Below, one piece after another: positions 17,667-24,764 of a stretch of DNA of 64,000 nt. Source of the DNA: Aequorivita vitellina (lineage in GTDB: Bacteria > Bacteroidota > Bacteroidia > Flavobacteriales > Flavobacteriaceae). The stretch lies in assembly GCF_022008365.1 (NCBI RefSeq), contig NZ_JAIRBA010000016.1:1-64000 (forward strand), in the 5' to 3' direction. Both the position numbers and the translations under genes were made by a program. The notes under the pieces were generated by a model, which was not told where the DNA came from, searched no databases, and was given only the letters and a program-made list of their open reading frames with translations. The first letter of the stretch is position 1; each line of letters starts with the position of its first letter.

Positions 17667-18431
17667 TTATCCTTCTTTAAGTTGTACTTCGCGTATTTTT
17701 TTGAAAAGATCTGAAGAATACACAAAATTAGTTACGTCTTCGTTATCGGTTTTAAAGATTTCTTGATTGGTCCCTTGCCAAACAAGTTTTCCGTTTTTAA
17801 GTAAAACTACCTTTTCGCCAATTTCCATAACCGAATTCATATCGTGCGTTACTACTATTGTTGTAATGTTGTATTCGTGGGTAATTTCTTGAATAAGCGT
17901 ATCTATTAAGGTTGCGGTTTTTGGATCGAGGCCGGAGTTTGGTTCATCGCAAAATAGAAATTTTGGCTTGTTTACAATTGCTCGGGCAATAGACACTCGT
18001 TTCTGCATTCCACCAGAGATTTCTGCAGGAAACTTTTTATTTACATTTTCAAGATTAACGCGTTTTAGTACTTCGTTCACCCTGGCAATCATATCGGCTT
18101 TTTTTTGTTTGGTAAACATACGTAACGGAAACATTACGTTTTCTTCAATATTCATTGAATCGAAGAGCGCCCCACCTTGAAACAGCATGCCTATTTCCTC
18201 ACGAAGCTTGCGTTGCTGTTCGTCGTCCATATCTTGAATGGCGTTATCACCGTAATAAATTCTACCTTGTTCGGGTTTAAAAAGACCGATTAAACATTTT
18301 AAAAAAACTGTTTTACCACTTCCGCTTTGCCCGATGATGAGGTTGGTTTTGCCTCTGTCAAATTCTGTAGATATTCCTTTCAGAATTTTTTCGCTACCAA
18401 AACTTTTATGTACATTTTCAACTTTAATCAT
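17667..18431 (-). CDS. mlaF: ABC transporter ATP-binding protein, MlaF/MkL type
   Basis: ATPase of an Mla-type phospholipid transporter that moves lipids between inner and outer membranes. The 254 residues contain Walker A (GQSGSGKT, about 34-41), Q-loop, signature ISGGMQKRVSIARA, Walker B FLFCDEPNSGLDP, and the switch His in VVTHDM. It is the second gene of a pair whose reading frames overlap by 4 bases with the permease. No MCE-domain substrate-binding gene follows in the window; the next gene downstream is convergent. Confidence 0.9.
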   Translation of the reverse strand: MIKVENVHKSFGSEKILKGISTEFDRGKTNLIIGQSGSGKTVFLKCLIGLFKPEQGRIYYGDNAIQDMDDEQQRKLREEIGMLFQGGALFDSMNIEENVMFPLRMFTKQKKADMIARVNEVLKRVNLENVNKKFPAEISGGMQKRVSIARAIVNKPKFLFCDEPNSGLDPKTATLIDTLIQEITHEYNITTIVVTHDMNSVMEIGEKVVLLKNGKLVWQGTNQEIFKTDNEDVTNFVYSSDLFKKIREVQLKEG

Positions 18432-19168
18432 GAGCTTAAAAGGAGTTGTGTTATTATATAATTTGCAGCAATAATAAGTACACTAGTCCAAACAAATGAG
18501 TTGGTACTGGCTTTCCCCACTTCTAAAGCGCCACCTTTCATATAGAAACCTTGCCAAGAGGGAACGGTAGCGAGAATAAAGGCAAAAACAAAGGTCTTAA
18601 AAAAGGCGTAAAAAAGTTGATAGGGTATAAAATCTTCTTGCACTCCCGCTATAAATTCGGACGAACTGGTAAAGCCACCGTAAACACCGGCAACCCAGCC
18701 TCCGAGAACACCGAGAAACATGGAAAGTACAATTACAAACGGATAAAACATTAAGGCCACTATTTTAGGAAAAACCAAGTAGTTTAAGCTGTTAATACCC
18801 ATTACTTCTAAAGCGTCAATTTGTTCTGTAACCCGCATAGAGCCAATGCTGGAGGTGATAAATGATCCAACTTTTCCGGCCATAATTATTGAAATAAATG
18901 TTGGCGCAAATTCTAAGATAACCGATTGCCGTGTGGCAAACCCAATTAAACTATCTGGAATTATGGGGTTGTCCATATTTAGAGCAGTTTGAATTGCAAC
19001 AACTCCACCCACAAAAAAGGAGATAAAGGCCACAATACCCAAAGAACTAATAATAAGATCGTTGATTTCCTTAAAAATAAGATGCCTTAAAACCGATGTT
19101 TTGGTAAAACTACCAAACACCTTTTTAAGCATTAAAAAATAGGAACCAATATCTTGTATATACTTCAT
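18428..19168 (-). CDS. mlaE: MlaE-type lipid ABC transporter permease
   Basis: A 246-residue permease with five or six membrane segments, partner of the ATPase that overlaps its end. The family signature is clear: GKVGSFITSSIGSMRVTEQIDALEVMGINSLNYLVFPK (about 99-136), with the conserved E-x-IDALxxMGxNP-like core. The N-terminal amphipathic region (residues 1-30) resembles the interfacial helix of MlaE. No -7 element was recognised in the 68 bases upstream. Confidence 0.9.
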   Translation of the reverse strand: MKYIQDIGSYFLMLKKVFGSFTKTSVLRHLIFKEINDLIISSLGIVAFISFFVGGVVAIQTALNMDNPIIPDSLIGFATRQSVILEFAPTFISIIMAGKVGSFITSSIGSMRVTEQIDALEVMGINSLNYLVFPKIVALMFYPFVIVLSMFLGVLGGWVAGVYGGFTSSSEFIAGVQEDFIPYQLFYAFFKTFVFAFILATVPSWQGFYMKGGALEVGKASTNSFVWTSVLIIAANYIITQLLLSS

Positions 19169-19218
19169 ATAAACGCTAGCTATGGCTAAAATACTAAAAT
19201 TAGTGCACTGATAATTGA

Positions 19219-19240
19219 AAAAGCTTTTTTTAGCTTTTAT
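19219..19240 (-). terminator. AT-rich hairpin after the alkaline phosphatase gene
   Basis: On the minus strand AAAAGCT and AGCTTTT pair around a short A-rich loop directly after the phosphatase stop. The stem is AT-rich, so the call is tentative. Confidence 0.35.
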
Positions 19241-20343
19241 TTATTAAAAAGCGCCATCATTTTGTGGTAAACCTCAATGCTTTCATAAATTCCGTTGAAA
19301 CTCGCAGCACCTGGGCCTTCAGCAAAAACTGGAACCATAGTGCCTGAATGGCCCGTGGTAGAAAAGAGAGGTTTTATTGTGTTGTAATCACTGCCATCTG
19401 AAGCTAGAGTAAAACCTCCAGTTTCATGGTCTGCAGTAACAATTACAAGTGTTTCACCATTTTGTTTTGCAAAGTCTAATGCGACGCCCAAGGTTTTATC
19501 AAAATCTAGCAATTCTTGTATTAGATAGTCGGCGTCGTTGTCGTGGCCGCCCCAATCTATTTGGCTGCCTTCAACCATTAAAAAGAAACCTTTTTCGTTT
19601 TTGGAAAGTTTTTCCAGTGCCAGTTTTGTTGCATTTGGAAGAAAATCGCCGCGGCCTTCGCTCATTTTGGGCATTCCGTTTGACGCGAGTAAAATTAATT
19701 CGTTTTTATCGCTGGGGGTTTTGGGAAGTTTGTCTGTAATAACTTCATATCCTTTGGCTCGCATTGTTGCCAATAAATCTTTTCCGTCTTTTCGCTCGTT
19801 AAAAAATTTGAGTCCGCCACCGGCAAAAAAGTTAACGCCGGAATTTGGCGCAAACGCTGTAATTTCTTCGTATAATCTTCTGCTTTTTACGTGTGCATAA
19901 AAACTCGCTGGCGTGGCGTGTTGAATAGAAGATGTAGCAACAATACCAGTAGCCAAGCCTCGATTAGACAGTTGTTCCACAATTGTTGGAGCTGGTATTG
20001 TGTCTATATTTACCCCAATTGCGCCATTGTATGTTTTTACGCCTGTAGAAAAAACAGTAGCACCAGCTGCCGAATCTGTGATTAATTCGTTACCCGAAGA
20101 TGTTTTACTAAGACCTATGGTGCTAAAACGTTCAAAATTCGGTTTTCCATCTTTGTAATAAATGGCCGCCGAAACCTGACTCAAACCCATCCCGTCACCA
20201 ATTAAAAGGATGATATTTTTTGGTTTTTTTACTTCGGTAGAAGTTGTTGAAACTGTATTATCACTTACCTGAACAGAAACGCAGGAAGTAATAATAAGTA
20301 GGATTGAGAAAAAAAATGTGAGGAAAGAAATCTTGAGTTGCAT
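19237..20343 (-). CDS. Alkaline phosphatase (PhoA-type), lipoprotein
   Basis: Secreted phosphomonoesterase, probably used to obtain phosphate. The 368 residues begin with a lipoprotein signal peptide (lipobox ITSC, Cys21). Metal and active-site motifs of the family are present: LIGDGMGLSQVS, the catalytic Ser in TDSAAGATVFSTG, EGSQIDWGGHDNDADY, TADHETGG and TGHSGTMVP. It is shorter than E. coli PhoA and of the Bacteroidetes-type size. A promoter element lies 18 bases upstream. Confidence 0.92.
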   Translation of the reverse strand: MQLKISFLTFFFSILLIITSCVSVQVSDNTVSTTSTEVKKPKNIILLIGDGMGLSQVSAAIYYKDGKPNFERFSTIGLSKTSSGNELITDSAAGATVFSTGVKTYNGAIGVNIDTIPAPTIVEQLSNRGLATGIVATSSIQHATPASFYAHVKSRRLYEEITAFAPNSGVNFFAGGGLKFFNERKDGKDLLATMRAKGYEVITDKLPKTPSDKNELILLASNGMPKMSEGRGDFLPNATKLALEKLSKNEKGFFLMVEGSQIDWGGHDNDADYLIQELLDFDKTLGVALDFAKQNGETLVIVTADHETGGFTLASDGSDYNTIKPLFSTTGHSGTMVPVFAEGPGAASFNGIYESIEVYHKMMALFNK

Positions 20344-20360
20344 TGCTAAAATTTAAGGAG

Positions 20361-20368
20361 CAAAAATA
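20361..20368 (-). promoter_or_regulatory. Promoter -7 element for the alkaline phosphatase
   Basis: Reads TATTTTTG on the minus strand. The predicted transcription start is about 10 bases before the start codon. Confidence 0.45.
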
Positions 20369-20445
20369 ACGAATTTATCTACGATTATATGTTAAGGAGA
20401 TGTTGTCATATTTTAAATCTTAAATCACAAATCTCAAATTACAAA

Positions 20446-21300
20446 TCACCCAATTCCCAATTTCTTTCGGATGTTTTTCCAACGCAGCTGGCGGATGAAT
20501 TCGCCTTCCTTTTCTGAAACAATAAAGTCTAATTTGGCGTTTTTTGCTTTAAAATAACCTTTTAAAGTATCCAGAAAAAAGGAGAGGCTATTTTTTTTAG
20601 AAGCGAGTTTTGCCGAAGCAATAAGCGTGAGCCAAAAACCATAGCGCATTTTGTAGAATGCCTCGCCTTGTTTCAGTTTGGCGGCTCGTGTATAAACTTT
20701 TCCTGTAGGTTTTAGATGTTTTACGTGAAGCGATGGGTCGGTTTTAATTTTCCAGCCGTGGTATTGTGCTTGTAGTTCGTCCACGGTATCCCAACCCATG
20801 GCATTTTTTAAACCATTTATTTGCTGAAAACATTCCTTTCGGTAGGCTTTTAAAGCCCCGCGAAGATGGTCTTTATTTGTGAGATTTTCTAAAACCCAAT
20901 CGTCATCTTTTTCAATGTAGCAGAAGCCTCCTGCCATTCCAATTGATGATTCGCTTTTAAAAATTTCACTTAATTTCTCTAAATAGTTCTTTGGAAAAAT
21001 TAAGTCTGCATCAAATTTACAGATAATATCGAAGTCATCATCTAAGGTTTCAAAACCTTTATTAAAAGCATTTATAACCTTACTTCCCGGCTCGTGTAGT
21101 TTTTTGGAATTGTGAAACACACTTGTTATAAAATCGTAATTTTCGGAAAACTGATCGATTATTTTTTGGGTATCGTCTGTGGAAGCATCGTTTACAACAA
21201 CAATTTTTTTTGGGGGCAGAGTCTGTTCCACCAACGACTGAAGCGTTTTACCAATTAATGCTTCTTCGTTATGGGCTGGTATGACGATGTAAATATCCAT
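20446..21300 (-). CDS. Glycosyltransferase family 2
   Basis: A 284-residue GT-A fold glycosyltransferase with the N-terminal VIPAHNEEALIGKTLQSL, the nucleotide-sugar motif VNDASTDDTQKI and the metal-binding DxD in CKFDADLIFP. An acceptor-loop W-x-T-x-DE-type segment (AMGWDTVDELQAQYHGW) follows. The substrate is not known. Its start codon shares one base with the stop of the preceding methyltransferase gene, so the two form an operon, likely decorating a surface glycan. Confidence 0.88.
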   Translation of the reverse strand: MDIYIVIPAHNEEALIGKTLQSLVEQTLPPKKIVVVNDASTDDTQKIIDQFSENYDFITSVFHNSKKLHEPGSKVINAFNKGFETLDDDFDIICKFDADLIFPKNYLEKLSEIFKSESSIGMAGGFCYIEKDDDWVLENLTNKDHLRGALKAYRKECFQQINGLKNAMGWDTVDELQAQYHGWKIKTDPSLHVKHLKPTGKVYTRAAKLKQGEAFYKMRYGFWLTLIASAKLASKKNSLSFFLDTLKGYFKAKNAKLDFIVSEKEGEFIRQLRWKNIRKKLGIG

Positions 21301-21821
21301 TAAACTCTCTCAGCATAAACCAAATAATAACGGGGTATAATTCTTCGAAGCATTGGACGAATACCTATTTTATTCACCGGGTTGGTAAATTTCTCGCTTT
21401 TTACAATTCGCCAGCCCGCTTTTTCGAGTAGCCAATCAAATTGCCAAGCTTCAAATTCGTGATAGTGGCGATCCCATTTGTCGGTTTTACTTCTGTATGC
21501 CGGTGCAAACCAAAGTTTTAATGGAACAGATGCAACCAGTTTTTTTGCTTGAATATCTTTTAGCACGTTAAAAGGAGCGACCAAATGCTCAAAAATTTCG
21601 AAAGCGGTTACTACATCAAAATTGTTTGTTTTTACTACTTCAGTTTTAAGGTCTAGATCTTCGCCTTTGGTATTTGTTACATTGTAACCTTCCTTCGAAA
21701 GTATTTCAGAAAAAGGGTTTGAAACCCCTAAATCAAGAATTTTTTCTTCTTTAGAAATTACTTCGTTTAAAAAACTGAGAGTATGCTTATATCTTTTTTT
21801 GGGAAACCTAGCTTCGTACAT
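21300..21821 (-). CDS. Class I SAM-dependent methyltransferase
   Basis: A 173-residue small Rossmann methyltransferase. Motif I appears as EKILDLGVSNPFSE (about 28-41), and the later FDVVTAFEIFEHLVAPFNVLKDI is the methyltransf_11/23 motif around the catalytic pocket. The substrate is not known; the immediate downstream glycosyltransferase suggests a role in glycan synthesis. Its first 55 codons are duplicated at 23381-23546, the same distance from the start codon in both copies. Confidence 0.82.
   Translation of the reverse strand: MYEARFPKKRYKHTLSFLNEVISKEEKILDLGVSNPFSEILSKEGYNVTNTKGEDLDLKTEVVKTNNFDVVTAFEIFEHLVAPFNVLKDIQAKKLVASVPLKLWFAPAYRSKTDKWDRHYHEFEAWQFDWLLEKAGWRIVKSEKFTNPVNKIGIRPMLRRIIPRYYLVYAERV
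21656..21821 (-). repeat. 166-bp direct repeat, copy A (5' end of methyltransferase)
   Basis: From the ATG to the GATCTTCGCC word, this segment matches 23381-23546 along the same 166 bases without a gap, with scattered substitutions (encoding MYE-x-FPKKRY-x-HTLSFLNE in both). The central 60 bases or so are essentially identical. Confidence 0.85.
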
Positions 21822-21893
21822 TTTCTTAATTGAAAAATTCGTGATTTATTAATGGATATATATCAAATACTGAATTATATTAATAATGTTTTT

Positions 21894-23294
21894 TTAGTTT
21901 ATAGGTATTTTGATTCCTGAAATAAAATAGTCTGGATTATCTGTGCCGAAAGCCATATATATATATATATAACCGTTTTTTATGAGTGGTGAAGCAAAGG
22001 CGCCTAAATGATCCCAACACCATTCGTAAATTGGATATTTGTGGTATAGTTGTACAGGGTTAATTATTAATGGGCTTCTGCTATCATGTTTCCAAGTATC
22101 CCCGTTCCAATTAATTAGTCCATATTCTCTATTATATGAGGTCAGGTAATTTGAAGAGATTTCTTCACTTCCTAATAATATATATAAATTTGAATTAAAC
22201 TGAATATATGATGCGTCATCTGCTTTTCCTCTTAAATAACCGCTCTCATTACTACCTTTGTGAATTACATTTGATGATATAATACCATTGTTATGATCTA
22301 AGGCGTCAAATAAATTTGTTGCAATTACTTCGTGAATTTCCCTATCAATAGAAGCTGAATTTCTTTTATGGAAAAGTATTCTATAATTATTTTCAAACTT
22401 TGTTAATGCCAAAGGAAAACTATTCTGATCTTCCCCGTGCCATTCAGGAATCATAATTTCCTTAGGTTGTTGAATAATGCTAAGGTCTTCGTCTATTACC
22501 ATATATGCAGATGTATAATTGCCGTTTGGTTGTTCCACACCAAGTAAGACGAGAAAATTATTATTCTCTAGTTTATAAGGATTATCACTTGAAAAAACAT
22601 TTCCATTTGTTTTTGCAAATGGTATCATATCAGTACTTAAAATTTTTTGGTCATGAAATGTCCAATCTTCTAAGTTTTCGCTAGTTGCATAATAAATACT
22701 TCTTTTGGTATGAGATCCAAATATCACAGGAGTCAAAAGCACGTAGGTTCCATCAGATTTTTCAATAATACCACCAGGCTGAATGTAATTAAAAACCCCT
22801 TCAGGAACTCTGGTTGGATATGGGTTAAATAATGGGCGATCATTGATAATATCGTAATTAACGAATGGATTAAAAAATTCTATTGTTGCTCCTATATTTT
22901 TATTTAAACTCCCTAGATAAGTTTCTCCTAAAGTAATCCATCCATTCTCGAGATCTATACTTTCAATTTCAACTACAGTTGAAGCTTCACTGCCTTGAAT
23001 TACAAACCAACTTCGATTATTGTTTGTCTGAACCAATAAATGCTCCATATAAGTATAATTGGTTTTGATTTTATTGTTTCCATCATAATCGATTATTTCA
23101 ATAGGATTCTCACGCTTTATATTATTGAATTTGTCTGAAATTAATGCGTTGGAGAAAAGATGATTAAGACTTCCTTCTGGAAAGATTTCTTCAGAACCTG
23201 TTTCAGTTTCATCAACTATGATTGGTTCTACATCGTCATTGCTACAAGAAATGAAAAAAGAAATTATTATAATCAATGAAATTGTTTTTTTCAT
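21894..23294 (-). CDS. Lipoprotein with GH43/GH32-like beta-propeller features
   Basis: A 466-residue probable surface lipoprotein (MKKTISLIIIISFFISC, Cys17, followed by SNDD and an acidic tether). The body has repeated beta-propeller-like blades; the phrase YYATSENLEDWTFHDQKIL resembles the 'S.DL..W' blade motif of glycoside hydrolase families 43/32/117. I cannot identify catalytic acids with confidence, so activity is not claimed. Base composition is noticeably more AT-rich than the neighbours and includes an alternating AT run near 21955-21971. It sits between the methyltransferase gene and a truncated second copy of that gene, suggesting insertion into the locus. Confidence 0.7.
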   Translation of the reverse strand: MKKTISLIIIISFFISCSNDDVEPIIVDETETGSEEIFPEGSLNHLFSNALISDKFNNIKRENPIEIIDYDGNNKIKTNYTYMEHLLVQTNNNRSWFVIQGSEASTVVEIESIDLENGWITLGETYLGSLNKNIGATIEFFNPFVNYDIINDRPLFNPYPTRVPEGVFNYIQPGGIIEKSDGTYVLLTPVIFGSHTKRSIYYATSENLEDWTFHDQKILSTDMIPFAKTNGNVFSSDNPYKLENNNFLVLLGVEQPNGNYTSAYMVIDEDLSIIQQPKEIMIPEWHGEDQNSFPLALTKFENNYRILFHKRNSASIDREIHEVIATNLFDALDHNNGIISSNVIHKGSNESGYLRGKADDASYIQFNSNLYILLGSEEISSNYLTSYNREYGLINWNGDTWKHDSRSPLIINPVQLYHKYPIYEWCWDHLGAFASPLIKNGYIYIYMAFGTDNPDYFISGIKIPIN

Positions 23295-23303
23295 ATTCTA
23301 AAT

Positions 23304-23546
23304 TTATATGGGTTTGATTTCAGAATTTGCTAAAATCTCTACGTTTAATATGTTGTAATTTTGATTTTTAGTTAAATAAAGATCTTCGCCTTTCGGGTTT
23401 GTTACGTTAAAGTCTATTCCGGTAATAATTTCAGAAAAAGGGTTTGAAACCCCTAAATCAAGAATTTTTTCTTCTTTAGAAATTACTTCGTTTAGAAAAC
23501 TGAGGGTGTGGTTGTATCTTTTCTTTGGGAACTTGCCTTCGTACAT
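23304..23546 (-). pseudogene. Truncated duplicate of the methyltransferase
   Basis: An 80-codon frame whose first about 55 residues nearly equal those of the methyltransferase at 21300-21821 (MYEGKFPKKRYNHTLSFLNE; EKILDLGVSNPFSEI). After the KGEDL word the sequence drifts (NQNYNILNVEILANSEIKPI) and stops, so motif II onward is lost and it cannot be an active enzyme. It ends 10 bases before the lipoprotein start. Best read as a decayed partial duplicate; translation of the short product is possible. Confidence 0.8.
23381..23546 (-). repeat. 166-bp direct repeat, copy B
   Basis: Counterpart of 21656-21821, with the same end points relative to the start codon. The pair brackets about 1.56 kb containing the lipoprotein gene. 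Confidence 0.85.
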
Positions 23547-23587
23547 TTCTTTAATTCAGAATTCAGAAATTATAATTCTGAATTATT

Positions 23588-24646
23588 TTAAACCTTATAA
23601 ACAATCGCATTGATATTCATGCCTGCACCCACGCTGGCAAAAATAACTACATCGCCTTTTTTAATGGAGTGTCCTTTTAGTTCTCCGTTTAAAACTAAAT
23701 CGTAAAGGGTTGGTACTGTTGCCACACTGCTATTGCCCAATTTATTAATGCTCATAGGCATTATATTTTCTGGGGTAGATTTATCGTAAAGTTTATAAAA
23801 GCGGTTAACAATAGCCTCGTCCATCTTTTCGTTGGCTTGGTGTATGAATATTTTTTCAACTTCATCTATGCCGTGGCCACTTTTTTCGAGGCAAGTTTTC
23901 ATTGCATCTGGGACGTGGTTTAGCGCGAATTCGTATATTTTTCTACCGTACATTTTTATATAGCGGCGGTTGTCTTTTTTTTCCAAATTGTTGCTTTCGC
24001 CGAAATAAATAAAGTGTGCTTCATCAAAAGCGTAGGTGGCACTAAAATGACTAAGAATTCCGCCTTCAGCGTCAGTGGCTTCAACCACTGCAGCACCTGC
24101 GCCATCGCTGTAAATCATAGAGTCGCGATCGTGCGGATCAACCACGCGCGAAAGGGCTTCGGCACCTATAACCAAACATTTTTTGGCAATTCCAGCTTTT
24201 ATAAATGCATTGGCTTGAATCATACTTTCAATCCAACCTGGGCATCCAAAAAGCATGTCGTAACCCACACAAGTTGGGTTTTGAATTTTAAGATTGTGTT
24301 TTACTCGCGTGGCAATACTGGGCACGGTATCGCTTTGCACAGAGCCGTGTTTTACATCGCCATAATTGTGGGCAACTATAATGTAATCTAGTTCTTCTTT
24401 TTTAATTCCTGCGCTGTTAATTGCGTTTTCTGCGGCAAAGGTTGCAATGTCTGACGTGTTTAGGTTTTTGGGTAGGTACCTGCGTTCGGCTATACCGGTA
24501 ATGGCTTTGAACTTTTTAATTATGGTTTCATTTTCTTGACCAAAGCGCGTGCCGTCATCATTGTAAAAATGATGATTGCCGAAATGTTCATTCTTTGCAA
24601 TTTCGCTTGGAATATAACTGCCTATGCCTGTTATTTTGACATTCAT
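23588..24646 (-). CDS. 3-oxoacyl-ACP synthase III (KAS III/FabH-like)
   Basis: A 352-residue thiolase-fold condensing enzyme. Catalytic Cys135 is in the MLFGCPGW motif, the His in IFIHQANEKM and the Asn in KLGNSSVATVP, giving the full Cys-His-Asn triad of KAS III enzymes. The CoA-pocket insert GQENETIIKKFKAITGI is present near 36-52. This FabH-like subtype starts MNVKITGIGSYIPS, and many flavobacteria have a separate housekeeping FabH, so the acyl substrate and pathway are uncertain. Confidence 0.88.
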   Translation of the reverse strand: MNVKITGIGSYIPSEIAKNEHFGNHHFYNDDGTRFGQENETIIKKFKAITGIAERRYLPKNLNTSDIATFAAENAINSAGIKKEELDYIIVAHNYGDVKHGSVQSDTVPSIATRVKHNLKIQNPTCVGYDMLFGCPGWIESMIQANAFIKAGIAKKCLVIGAEALSRVVDPHDRDSMIYSDGAGAAVVEATDAEGGILSHFSATYAFDEAHFIYFGESNNLEKKDNRRYIKMYGRKIYEFALNHVPDAMKTCLEKSGHGIDEVEKIFIHQANEKMDEAIVNRFYKLYDKSTPENIMPMSINKLGNSSVATVPTLYDLVLNGELKGHSIKKGDVVIFASVGAGMNINAIVYKV

Positions 24647-24695
24647 ATTGTTAAAAAGTTTGGTTAAAAGTACGGAAAAAAAAGTGTTCAGTATT

Positions 24696-24755
24696 CAGTA
24701 GTGGTATTCAGTTATACTTTTTCACTTTAAAAGAGCGCACTGAATACCGCTACTG
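24696..24755 (-). terminator. Strong hairpin after gcvP
   Basis: 17-base inverted arms (24696-24712 / 24739-24755) with one G-U pair; on the minus strand a run of T follows at 24683-24675, on the plus strand TTTTTT follows almost at once. It separates gcvP from the KAS III gene. Confidence 0.7.
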
Positions 24756-24764
24756 CAAACTTTT

